Origin: Clostridium sp. 26_21
Lineage (GTDB): Bacteria; Bacillota; Clostridia; TANB77; CAG-508
Assembly: GCA_001915995.1 (NCBI GenBank)
Contig: MNRO01000002.1
Span: forward strand, 1-11,369
Length of the DNA: 11,369 bases
Direction of reading: 5' to 3'
The notes beneath the pieces were generated by a model, which ran no database searches, had not been told where the DNA came from, and saw nothing but the letters and a program-made list of their open reading frames with translations. Positions 5,712-11,369 of this stretch are shown here, one piece after another (the first letter of the stretch is position 1; each line of letters opens with the position of its first letter). Made by a program: the position numbers and the translations under genes.

Positions 5712-8054
5712 ATGAAAGTTTTATTTGCAGTAAGTAATGACAAAATGTCAGAGTCAATAGTAAAACAATATGAAAAACAATATAAAGAAATAATTTCATA
5801 TAAAAATGTCTACTATTTTAATGCAATATTAAAAGAATTACAAAGAGACAAAACTTATGATAGAGTTGTTATAAGTGAAGATTTGGAGCAATATGTAAAT
5901 AATGATTTTGAACAAATGGACAACTTTATATTTGGACGATTAGATAGTATAAGTGATGAAGCATCTAATAGTAGAGGTGAAGATATTCCAATTATATTGA
6001 TATGTGAAGAAAGAAGAGTAAAAGGAGAAGAAATCTTAGTAAAATTATTTGGAATAGGAATATATAATGCAATATTAGGTAATGATAGAAGTATCAATGA
6101 GGTTTGTAGATTAATAAATAGACCACGTTCAAAAAAAGAAGCTAAAATTTATTATAAGATTGACTCTGAAAATGTTTATTATGAAAAAAATGACGAAAAT
6201 GATGTAAGTGAATTAGAACTTCAAAACATATTGACACATTATGAAAAAATTGGTAATGATGAACAAAAGATAGTAGATAGTTTTGACAGTATAGCAGCAC
6301 AATATAATAATATACAACTAAAAGTAATTTGCAAATGTTTGCCAGCAAATGTAATTAATGTCTTAGAAAGAAATTCATCGAGATATGCAGAATTATTTTC
6401 TTTTAGAAGTGGAATTGCAAATGATATGAGAATAGATAATAGAGAAGCTAAAACAATTAAAAAGGGTAAAAAAGCTCAAAAATCAAATGAAATGCAAGAA
6501 CAGGGAACAAGTGAGATAATGTTAGGAGAGGCAGCAAATACGATGATGAGTGAACCAGTTGTAATTCCTTCTGCTATGAGTTCAAATACAAAAAGAGTAA
6601 TAAAAGAAGTGTCAACTGTAGATGCACCTATAATGCCATTAAAACAAGAAAATGATGAAATAGAGACATCAAATATAGAAACAAACGAACTTGAAAATAT
6701 AAATGATGATGATGAAGATAAAATTGAAGAAGAAATAGAACAACCAGTAAAAAGAGGAAGAGGAAGACCAAGAAAAGTAGTTACAGAACCAGTAGAACAG
6801 CTTCCAAAGCGTAGAAGAGGAAGACCAAGAAAAAATGAAAATATAGATGAACAAGCTAATGATGCAGTATTGCCTGGATTTGAAAAAGAGGAAAAAGAGG
6901 AAAAAACATTACCTGGTTTGGAAATGGATAATCAAGAAGAAACAATATTACCAGGATTTGAAGAACAAAGTAATGAAGAAGAAACAGTATTACCAGGATT
7001 TTTTGATGAAAATGATGATAAGAAAGAAGAACAAGAATTTTTTGCCAATAATAGTAATGAAATAGAAAACAATAATATTTCGCAAAAAGAAGATATGACA
7101 CAAAATTTTGAAAATAATTCAAGATATTTTACAGATAATGTTCAAAAAGTTAATCAATATGAAGAATTAGATATTGATAAGTTATTAGCTTCAAATCAAA
7201 AAATAGTATCATTTGTAGGAACAAGTAAAAATGGAACATCATTTTTGGTAAATAATGTAGCAGAAATATTAGCAATGAATAATGTAAATACAGCAATATT
7301 AGATTTAACACAAAATAGAAATGCATATTATATATATACTCAAAATGATGAAAATTTAAGAATTAGATCAAATGAATGTATAAATAAATTAATACAAGGC
7401 GAGACTCAAGGAATTGAAGTACGTAAAAATCTAACAGTATATACATCAGCATTTGATGTTGAGGAAATAGAAAATGTCGAACCAATAATTGAAACATTAT
7501 TAAACAAACATTCAATTATATTATTAGATTGTGACTTTGAAACACCAGATAGATATTTTAAATATTCACAAGAAATTTATCTTGTACAATCAATGGATAT
7601 TCTTACAATACAACCACTCACATTGTTTTTGAAAAAATTAAGTGATAAGGGATCATTTAGTGAAGAAAAAGTAAGAGTAGTATTAAATAAATATATAAAA
7701 ACCAAAGAAATAAACGAAAATTTGCTAATTGGTGGAATTTCAATATATAATGATGCTGCAATGTCAAATAGAAAAGAATTATTTGATAGAAAGACAGTAA
7801 AGAGAATAACAATACCATTTGAATTAGATACTTATTTAAGATATTTGAATGGACTTGTTGTATGTGATATATCATTAAAGGGATATTCAAAAAAATTAGT
7901 ACAAAGCTTAAAACAATTAGCTACATATGTTTATAGTACATCATCAACAAGTAAAAATAATAATAAATATACACCACCATCAATAAACAATAGAAATAGT
8001 ACTTTTTCACCAAGTATGAACAGTACTTTAGAACAAATGAGTAAACGTTATTAA
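5712..8054 (+). CDS. Multidomain scaffold: receiver-like domain, AT-hook-like motifs, LPGF repeats, degenerate CpaE/ParA-type ATPase
   Basis: This 780-residue protein has several distinct parts. Residues 1 to about 137 look like a response-regulator or CpaE-type receiver fold without a clear phospho-acceptor (YDRVVISED at 49-57). Residues about 140-240 are mixed helical. Residues about 245-490 are low-complexity and probably disordered; they hold two AT-hook-like motifs (KRGRGRPRK at 347-355, KRRRGRPRK at 366-374) and four LPGF/LPGL repeats (387-430). Residues about 495-742 resemble the MinD/ParA/CpaE/TadZ ATPase fold. The P-loop reads FVGTSKNGTS (501-510) without the usual lysine before Thr/Ser; AILDL (528-532) matches the second strand and IILLDCDFE (602-610) matches Walker B, so ATP hydrolysis is doubtful. 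The tail is Ser/Asn-rich. There are no TM segments. AAGGGGG (5699-5705) inside the previous gene serves as its ribosome binding site. The domains suggest DNA or nucleoid association and protein localisation; the function is unknown. Confidence 0.85.
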   Translation: MKVLFAVSNDKMSESIVKQYEKQYKEIISYKNVYYFNAILKELQRDKTYDRVVISEDLEQYVNNDFEQMDNFIFGRLDSISDEASNSRGEDIPIILICEERRVKGEEILVKLFGIGIYNAILGNDRSINEVCRLINRPRSKKEAKIYYKIDSENVYYEKNDENDVSELELQNILTHYEKIGNDEQKIVDSFDSIAAQYNNIQLKVICKCLPANVINVLERNSSRYAELFSFRSGIANDMRIDNREAKTIKKGKKAQKSNEMQEQGTSEIMLGEAANTMMSEPVVIPSAMSSNTKRVIKEVSTVDAPIMPLKQENDEIETSNIETNELENINDDDEDKIEEEIEQPVKRGRGRPRKVVTEPVEQLPKRRRGRPRKNENIDEQANDAVLPGFEKEEKEEKTLPGLEMDNQEETILPGFEEQSNEEETVLPGFFDENDDKKEEQEFFANNSNEIENNNISQKEDMTQNFENNSRYFTDNVQKVNQYEELDIDKLLASNQKIVSFVGTSKNGTSFLVNNVAEILAMNNVNTAILDLTQNRNAYYIYTQNDENLRIRSNECINKLIQGETQGIEVRKNLTVYTSAFDVEEIENVEPIIETLLNKHSIILLDCDFETPDRYFKYSQEIYLVQSMDILTIQPLTLFLKKLSDKGSFSEEKVRVVLNKYIKTKEINENLLIGGISIYNDAAMSNRKELFDRKTVKRITIPFELDTYLRYLNGLVVCDISLKGYSKKLVQSLKQLATYVYSTSSTSKNNNKYTPPSINNRNSTFSPSMNSTLEQMSKRY
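6750..6833 (+). other. Two AT-hook-like DNA-binding motifs (encoded)
   Basis: Residues 347-355 and 366-374 of the 780-aa protein both contain the GRPRK core within a run of Lys and Arg, separated by a short acidic/proline linker (VVTEPVEQLP). AT-hooks bind the minor groove of AT-rich DNA. The region lies between highly acidic low-complexity segments. Confidence 0.7.
6870..7004 (+). repeat. Fourfold LPGF/LPGL short-motif repeat (encoded)
   Basis: The motif occurs at residues 387-390 (LPGF), 400-403 (LPGL), 413-416 (LPGF) and 427-430 (LPGF), at intervals of 13, 13 and 14 residues, each set in an acidic linker (EE[TK]xLPGF[E/F]). The coding DNA repeats too (ttaccaggattt and variants), which indicates duplication. 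Regular spacing in a disordered region suggests docking sites for a partner. Confidence 0.75.
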
Positions 8055-8078
8055 TAATATTAGAGGGGAGAATAAGGA

Positions 8079-9212
8079 ATGATTGTAATAGTACTAATAT
8101 TAGTTGCAATAGTTATGATATTACTTATATATAATATAAAAATACATCGAAAAATACAAGAATTTAATAGTTTACAAAGACAAGCCAATAACTTAAGAGT
8201 TTTGCAAGATTTTTTAAGTACAATAGGCGAAACATCTTCTGTAGACGAAAAAATAAAAAAAATCAATGACATATTAATTGAAAAATATGAAATTAAATAT
8301 TCTACAATAGTAGTTTTTGATGGAGCCGAATATCAAATAAAAGCAACAAATGTTGATGAAAAGCATTGGGAAACATTAAGAAACTTACAAAATGTTCCTA
8401 TATTCAAAGATAGTATTGCAACGGCAACACCTAAATACATAACAATAAATAATGAAAATGAAAAATTACCATATCAAACAATGGAATTTGCAAGAGCAAA
8501 ATCAGCCATATTTTTCCCAATATATGAAGATAATGTATACATAGGATATTGGATAATTGAAAGTGGAATTGCACATGATTTTGATAATATAGATACAACA
8601 ATATTTGAAGTAGTAAAAGATAATATAGTTTCAGTTTTAAAAACAGTAGTACATCAAAGAACATTAGAAGCAATAGTTAGAAAAGATTTATTTACAGGAT
8701 TATATAATGAGGAATATTTATATGGAGAAGGTAAAAAGATAATAGATCAATACACAACATCAGCTGTATGTATGTTTAGAATATCTAATATTGAAGAAAT
8801 TAATGAAAAATATTCAAGAAAACTAGGAAATCAAGTAATTATTGATGTTAGCAAAGGTGTGCAAAAAAATATATCTAAAGAATATATATTTATTAGATAT
8901 ATGGGTCCAAAATTTGTAATAGTGTTTTCAGGAGTTAGTACAGAGTCAGTAGTTGATTTTATAACAAATATAAAAAATAATGTAGAATCACAAAAAATTT
9001 CTTTAAAAGATGATTTTGAAGAAATAGACCTGGAAAAACTTAATAGTAAAAAGGAAACAAAAAAGAAAGCAAAATTACAAGAGGTTAATGCAAAACTAAA
9101 CTTTGTTGTTACAACATATTATAAAGGAACAGGAATGGAAGAAGTTTTGAAAAAGATGGAACAATATTTAGACAGCTGTGGAAAAAATGAAAATAGTATA
9201 ACAACTATTTAA
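8079..9212 (+). CDS. Membrane GAF sensor with degenerate GGDEF domain
   Basis: This 377-residue protein starts with one hydrophobic segment (about 2-20), then a short coiled linker (21-45), a GAF-like domain (about 45-190; AIFFPIYEDNVYIGYWIIES at 143-162 is the core) and a GGDEF-like domain (about 198-365). The GGDEF domain opens with RKDLFTGLYNEEYL (201-214), matching the family's DxLTGLxNR. The signature reads RYMGPKF (273-279), so GGDEF has become MGPKF and both acidic catalytic residues are lost. The metal-binding Asp region reads MFRISNIEEINEKY, also without the aspartate. It should not make c-di-GMP and may act as a binding or dimerising module, as the degenerate GGDEF of GdpP does. An insertion rich in Lys and Glu lies at about 310-335. 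AGGGGAG at 8064-8070 is 8 bases upstream. It follows the AT-hook gene by 24 bases with no terminator between. Confidence 0.83.
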   Translation: MIVIVLILVAIVMILLIYNIKIHRKIQEFNSLQRQANNLRVLQDFLSTIGETSSVDEKIKKINDILIEKYEIKYSTIVVFDGAEYQIKATNVDEKHWETLRNLQNVPIFKDSIATATPKYITINNENEKLPYQTMEFARAKSAIFFPIYEDNVYIGYWIIESGIAHDFDNIDTTIFEVVKDNIVSVLKTVVHQRTLEAIVRKDLFTGLYNEEYLYGEGKKIIDQYTTSAVCMFRISNIEEINEKYSRKLGNQVIIDVSKGVQKNISKEYIFIRYMGPKFVIVFSGVSTESVVDFITNIKNNVESQKISLKDDFEEIDLEKLNSKKETKKKAKLQEVNAKLNFVVTTYYKGTGMEEVLKKMEQYLDSCGKNENSITTI

Positions 9213-9241
9213 ATAATGTTTTTAGAGAGGAAGGTAATAAA

Positions 9242-9496
9242 ATGGATTTTGATAAAACAATGAGTTTTAACTTTGAAAAAGAGAAGAATGAAAAAGTGAA
9301 AGAAACTTTAAAAGAAGTATATCAGGCTCTTGTAGAGAAAGGATATAATCCAATTAATCAAATAGTAGGATATATTTTATCAGGTGATCCAACATATATT
9401 ACAAGTCATAATGATGCAAGAAATAAAATAAGAACTATAGAGAGAGATGAACTATTAGAAAAAATGGTTAGATATTTTATAGATTTAGAAGATTAG
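9242..9496 (+). CDS. ireB: IreB-family regulatory phosphoprotein (UPF0297, YrzL)
   Basis: This 84-residue protein matches the IreB/YrzL family in length and sequence: MDFDKTMSFNF at the start, GYNPINQIVGYILSGDPTYITSHNDARNKIR in the middle and a final helix ending YFIDLED. In Enterococcus faecalis IreB is phosphorylated near its N-terminus by the PASTA kinase IreK and opposes cephalosporin resistance; T6 here is the plausible matching site. AGAGAGGAAGG around 9224-9234 precedes the ATG. It lies 29 bases after the GAF/GGDEF gene and 19 bases before ruvX, the conserved order seen in many Firmicutes, where alaS usually comes first. Confidence 0.93.
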   Translation: MDFDKTMSFNFEKEKNEKVKETLKEVYQALVEKGYNPINQIVGYILSGDPTYITSHNDARNKIRTIERDELLEKMVRYFIDLED

Positions 9497-9515
9497 AAAG
9501 GAACATTGGCATCAA

Positions 9516-9941
9516 ATGAAAAGATTTTTGGGAATTGATTATGGAGATGCAAGAACTGGAATTGCTATAACAGATGCATTAGGAATTACAGCACAAGGTT
9601 TAGAAACAATTAATAATAAGGGATCTGACAAAATAATTTTAAAAAGGTTAGATGAATTATTTTCGCAGTATGATGTGGATACAATAGTTATAGGAAGACC
9701 TATAAATATGAATGGAACAGAGTCTGAAAGAACAGAAACAACAGATAAATTTATTCATAAATTGAAATGCAAATATAATAATATGAAGATAGAAATAATT
9801 GATGAAAGGCTTACTACTGTTGCTGCACATAAAACCATGAATTTCTTAGATGTCAATAAGTATAAAAAGAAAAATATAGTGGATACTATATCTGCAGTAT
9901 ATATTTTAGAAACATATTTAAATAAAATGAAAAATAGTTGA
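9516..9941 (+). CDS. ruvX: Putative Holliday junction resolvase RuvX (YqgF/YrrK)
   Basis: This 141-residue protein has the RNase H-like YqgF fold: FLGIDYGDARTGIAITD at the start with D8, IVIGRPINMNGTESERT near 57-72, IDERLTT (95-101) with E97, and VDTISAVYILETYL (122-135) with D123. These acidic residues are the expected metal-binding set. The family is linked to Holliday junction resolution and to processing of the 16S rRNA precursor. The length is normal. The ATG follows GGAA at 9500-9503 by 12 bases, slightly long. It sits between ireB and a DUF1292 gene, as in Bacillus (yrzL-yrrK-yrzB). Confidence 0.93.
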   Translation: MKRFLGIDYGDARTGIAITDALGITAQGLETINNKGSDKIILKRLDELFSQYDVDTIVIGRPINMNGTESERTETTDKFIHKLKCKYNNMKIEIIDERLTTVAAHKTMNFLDVNKYKKKNIVDTISAVYILETYLNKMKNS

Positions 9942-9969
9942 TAAATTTATAAAAATATTATAGTATAAT
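9938..9969 (+). promoter_or_regulatory. Possible internal promoter before the DUF1292 gene
   Basis: TATAAT (9964-9969) is perfect, but the only good -35, TTGATA (9938-9943), is 20 bases away; pairing it with TATAGT (9959-9964) gives 15 bases. Both spacings are off, so this may be chance in AT-rich DNA. Confidence 0.25.
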
Positions 9970-9998
9970 AATATAAATTAAGAAAGGAAAAATGAAGA

Positions 9999-10298
9999 AT
10001 GGAAAATGAAGAAAATGAAAACATAATAATACTAAATGATGAGAATGGAAATGAAGTAAGATTTGAATTCTTAGATTTAGTTGAACTAGAAGATGAAGAA
10101 TATGTTGTATTATTACCAGTTGCAGAAGAAGGAGAGGAAGAAGACGGAGAAGTAGTAATATTAAAATTAGAAGATACAGATGAAGATTCTGATGAAGAAT
10201 CATATGTTGGTGTAGAAGATGAAGAAACATTAAATAAAGTTTTTGAAATTTTTAAGGAAAAGTATAAAGATGAATTTAATTTTGTAGATGAAGACTAA
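9999..10298 (+). CDS. DUF1292 family protein (YrzB-like)
   Basis: This 99-residue, very acidic protein has the DUF1292 pattern: ENIIILNDENGNEVRFEFLDLVELEDEEYVVLLP at the start, then a Glu/Asp linker, VVILKLE and a C-terminal helix (EETLNKVFEIFKEKYKDEF). The family is the usual third partner of ireB and ruvX, and no firm function is known for it. AAAGGA at 9983-9988 precedes the ATG at 9999 by 10 bases. An upstream ATG at 9992 is out of frame and stops after five codons. It is the last gene before a strong terminator, so it probably ends the transcript. The 57-base gap from ruvX is the longest within the cluster. Confidence 0.9.
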   Translation: MENEENENIIILNDENGNEVRFEFLDLVELEDEEYVVLLPVAEEGEEEDGEVVILKLEDTDEDSDEESYVGVEDEETLNKVFEIFKEKYKDEFNFVDED

Positions 10299-10303
10299 AA
10301 AAT

Positions 10304-10347
10304 AAAGTTGGTATAGAAAAATATTTCTACATACCAACTTTTGTTTT
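10304..10347 (+). terminator. Intrinsic terminator after the DUF1292 gene
   Basis: AAAGTTGGTAT (10304-10314) pairs with ATACCAACTTT (10331-10341), and an inner AGAAA/TTTCT stem (10315-10319 and 10324-10328) continues it past a two-base bulge. TTTTGTTTT follows. The next gene starts only 23 bases after the T run and shows no promoter of its own, so partial read-through could set its expression. Confidence 0.85.
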
Positions 10348-10356
10348 ATTAATGAA

Positions 10357-10362
10357 AAGGAG
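10357..10362 (+). promoter_or_regulatory. Ribosome binding site that sets the four-TM protein start
   Basis: AAGGAG lies 7 bases before the ATG at 10370 and downstream of the ATG at 10352, so the shorter frame from 10370 is the right one. Confidence 0.7.
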
Positions 10363-10369
10363 TAAGCAA

Positions 10370-10855
10370 ATGAGTTTTGGAACTATATTATTAGTTATGT
10401 TTATGGTAATGTTTTGGATTTTTAGAGCAATTGTTGCTCTTTGTACGCAATTCTCTATTGATTTAGTTGGAATTGTGTCATATAATTTAACTTTTGAAAT
10501 AATAGTATCATTTATCACACTTATTTGTATTATATTAGTTATAAAAAGAAATATTTTTGGCGGATTGGCATACTTTTTAATGTATGGATTATATTATGGA
10601 GAACATTTCTTTAATACAATTATTGCTACAACACAAGGAAGCCAATTAACAATTGAAATGAGTGCAAATTTGATTTGTGATTTAATGGCTATTTTATTAG
10701 CAATATTCTGCTTATTTGACATATTAATAGATAAAAATAAAAAAGCAAATCCTAGTGATAAAAAAACAGACTGGTATTTTAAAAATAAAGAATATGACGA
10801 AGAATTGAAAAAGAGAGATTCTCGAGATGACAATAATGAATATAAATATTATTAA
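10370..10855 (+). CDS. Unrecognised four-TM membrane protein with charged C-terminal tail
   Basis: This 161-residue protein is not one I can name. Hydrophobic segments lie at about residues 5-25, 41-58, 63-82 and 99-120. The last 40 residues are strongly charged and cytoplasmic-looking: DKNKK, then KKTDWYFKNKEYDEELKKRDSRDDNNEYKYY (131-161, quoted here only as the tail pattern of aromatic plus charged residues). That tail looks like a conserved motif, not random sequence, because aromatic residues recur in regular positions. It lies behind the ireB-ruvX-DUF1292 terminator and ends in its own terminator. No transporter or enzyme motif is visible. Coding status is well supported by the start signal and the hydrophobic pattern; the function is unknown. 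Confidence 0.8.
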   Translation: MSFGTILLVMFMVMFWIFRAIVALCTQFSIDLVGIVSYNLTFEIIVSFITLICIILVIKRNIFGGLAYFLMYGLYYGEHFFNTIIATTQGSQLTIEMSANLICDLMAILLAIFCLFDILIDKNKKANPSDKKTDWYFKNKEYDEELKKRDSRDDNNEYKYY

Positions 10856-10863
10856 AATTAATT

Positions 10864-10905
10864 AAAGTAGGGAAATTTATTTAATAAAATCCTTACTTTT
10901 TATTT
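10864..10905 (+). terminator. Intrinsic terminator after the four-TM protein gene
   Basis: AAAGTAGGGA (10864-10873, starting AA) pairs with TCCTTACTTT (10890-10899) including one G-U pair, over an AT-rich 16-base loop, and TTATTT follows. It lies within 10 bases of the stop codon. Confidence 0.78.
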
Positions 10906-10915
10906 GCATAAACTA

Positions 10916-10944
10916 TTCTTAAAAGAGAAAATATATGATATAAT
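10916..10944 (+). promoter_or_regulatory. Extended -10 promoter in a gene-poor stretch
   Basis: TATAAT (10939-10944) has the extended element TGA directly upstream (10936-10938). TTCTTA (10916-10921), 17 bases away, is a weak -35. Transcription would start near 10951. No ORF longer than 18 codons follows for about 215 bases. Confidence 0.5.
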
Positions 10945-10950
10945 TGCATG

Positions 10951-11165
10951 TATCAAAATTAAAAGTTAAAAAGATAATGAAGTTGAGAAGGATTTTATAG
11001 TTAGAATATATTAGTAAAAAGGAAGAAAAAATAATGAATAATGAAAATAAAACAAATATCAACTGGTAAAGAACGACTTAAAGAAACTTTCATATAATTT
11101 GCACATTTAATTATTTTAATTAGTAGTATTATAATTAATATATAATTTGTTGGAGTGTGATTATA
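10951..11165 (+). other. Gene-poor transcribed leader or small RNA region with tiny ORFs
   Basis: Downstream of the 10939 promoter there is no ordinary gene. AAAGGAAG (11018-11025) is followed 8 bases later by an ATG (11034) opening an 11-codon ORF (MNNENKTNINW, stop at 11067-11069). A second ATG at 11041 opens an 18-codon ORF (MKIKQISTGKERLKETFI, stop at 11095-11097) in another frame. An AT-only 8-bp stem (11107-11114 with 11131-11138) lies before the next gene. This could be a leader of the 48-aa gene, a small RNA, a short peptide gene or a decayed gene; none can be chosen from sequence alone. Confidence 0.35.
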
Positions 11166-11312
11166 ATGAAAAAAATAAAACTACCTATTAAGAATATAGA
11201 AACTAACATAATTTTAAATGCCTTAATACAATTTAAAAATGATAAATTAAAACAAGGTATCTATACAGAACCTATTGATGAACTAATTTTAAAATTAAAT
11301 AAAATTTATTAA
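11166..11312 (+). CDS. Small 48-residue helical protein, unrecognised
   Basis: This short ORF begins at an ATG 8 bases after GGAGTG (11152-11157) and ends just before a clear terminator, which supports a real gene. The product reads as two helices: NIETNIILNALIQFKNDKL, a turn with KQGIYTEP, and IDELILKLNKIY at the end. The pattern of hydrophobic residues, the glycine-aromatic-threonine turn and the final DELxLKL helix recall small proteins I associate with gut Firmicute accessory regions, but I cannot name a family. It resembles the Spo0E-like protein at 2871 only in size. Codon use is as AT-rich as its neighbours. The gene may be driven by the promoter at 10916-10944. Confidence 0.65.
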   Translation: MKKIKLPIKNIETNIILNALIQFKNDKLKQGIYTEPIDELILKLNKIY

Positions 11313-11320
11313 ACATATTT

Positions 11321-11351
11321 GAACTGATTAAAAATGGTCAGTTCTTTTTTT
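11321..11351 (+). terminator. Intrinsic terminator of the 48-aa protein gene
   Basis: GAACTGA (11321-11327) and TCAGTTC (11338-11344) form a 7-bp stem with a 10-base loop, followed by an unbroken run of seven T (11345-11351). Confidence 0.9.
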
Positions 11352-11369
11352 ATGCCAGAAATGGAATAC

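Noticed and set aside
6847..7065. Plus-strand 72-codon open frame within the AT-hook gene
   Set aside because: It is a frame-shifted reading of the acidic repeat region, rich in Lys and Tyr by composition, without a start signal.
5712..8054. Reading the 780-aa protein as a standard chromosome-partitioning ParA
   Set aside because: No ParB gene or parS-like site is visible, the P-loop lacks the usual lysine, and the receiver-like N-terminus fits the CpaE/TadZ group better.
9958..10230. Minus-strand 90-codon Leu/His-rich frame opposite the DUF1292 gene
   Set aside because: It is the complement of Glu/Asp codons of a recognised gene family and has no independent support.

Overview
The window is very AT-rich DNA with short spacers, strong AGGAGG-type ribosome binding sites and several intrinsic terminators. 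This fits a low-GC Firmicute. The ymfF/ymfH-type M16 pair, a Spo0E-family phosphatase, a G5/SH3b glucosaminidase and the ireB-ruvX-DUF1292 cluster point to Clostridia, probably a spore-forming or spore-derived lineage. The exact lineage cannot be told from the sequence.

Layout. (1) 116-2664: two overlapping M16 peptidase-family genes, an inactive YmfF-like subunit followed by an active YmfH-like subunit with HFLEH. (2) 2871-3017: a 48-aa Spo0E-like aspartyl-phosphatase with the SIELD motif, preceded by a possible Spo0A box. (3) 3042-3075: a perfect inverted repeat that probably terminates transcription from both sides. (4) 3094-3876, minus strand: an unrecognised membrane-anchored extracytoplasmic protein, the only clear minus-strand gene. 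(5) 4030-5205: a secreted or anchored cell-wall hydrolase (G5, SH3b, GH73-type glucosaminidase) with its own promoter and terminator. (6) 5295-9212: a tight three-gene module made of a signal-peptide plus two-TM pilin-like protein, a 780-aa protein (receiver-like domain, two AT-hook-like motifs, LPGF repeats, degenerate CpaE/ParA-type ATPase), and a TM-GAF-degenerate GGDEF protein. (7) 9242-10298: ireB, ruvX and a DUF1292 gene, in the same direction and possibly the same transcript, closed by a terminator at 10304-10347. (8) 10370-10855: an unrecognised four-TM protein with a charged tail, then a terminator. (9) 10906-11165: a gene-poor stretch with a good promoter and only tiny ORFs. (10) 11166-11312: a 48-aa helical protein with a terminator.

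The most unusual part is the 5295-9212 module. In it a membrane pilin-like protein, a presumptive DNA-binding ATPase-fold scaffold and a membrane GAF sensor appear to be made together, and several signalling or enzyme folds have lost their catalytic residues. It sits where alaS precedes the yrzL-yrrK-yrzB genes in Bacillus subtilis. A membrane-to-nucleoid scaffold or localisation system is a reasonable inference, but nothing in the sequence proves it.
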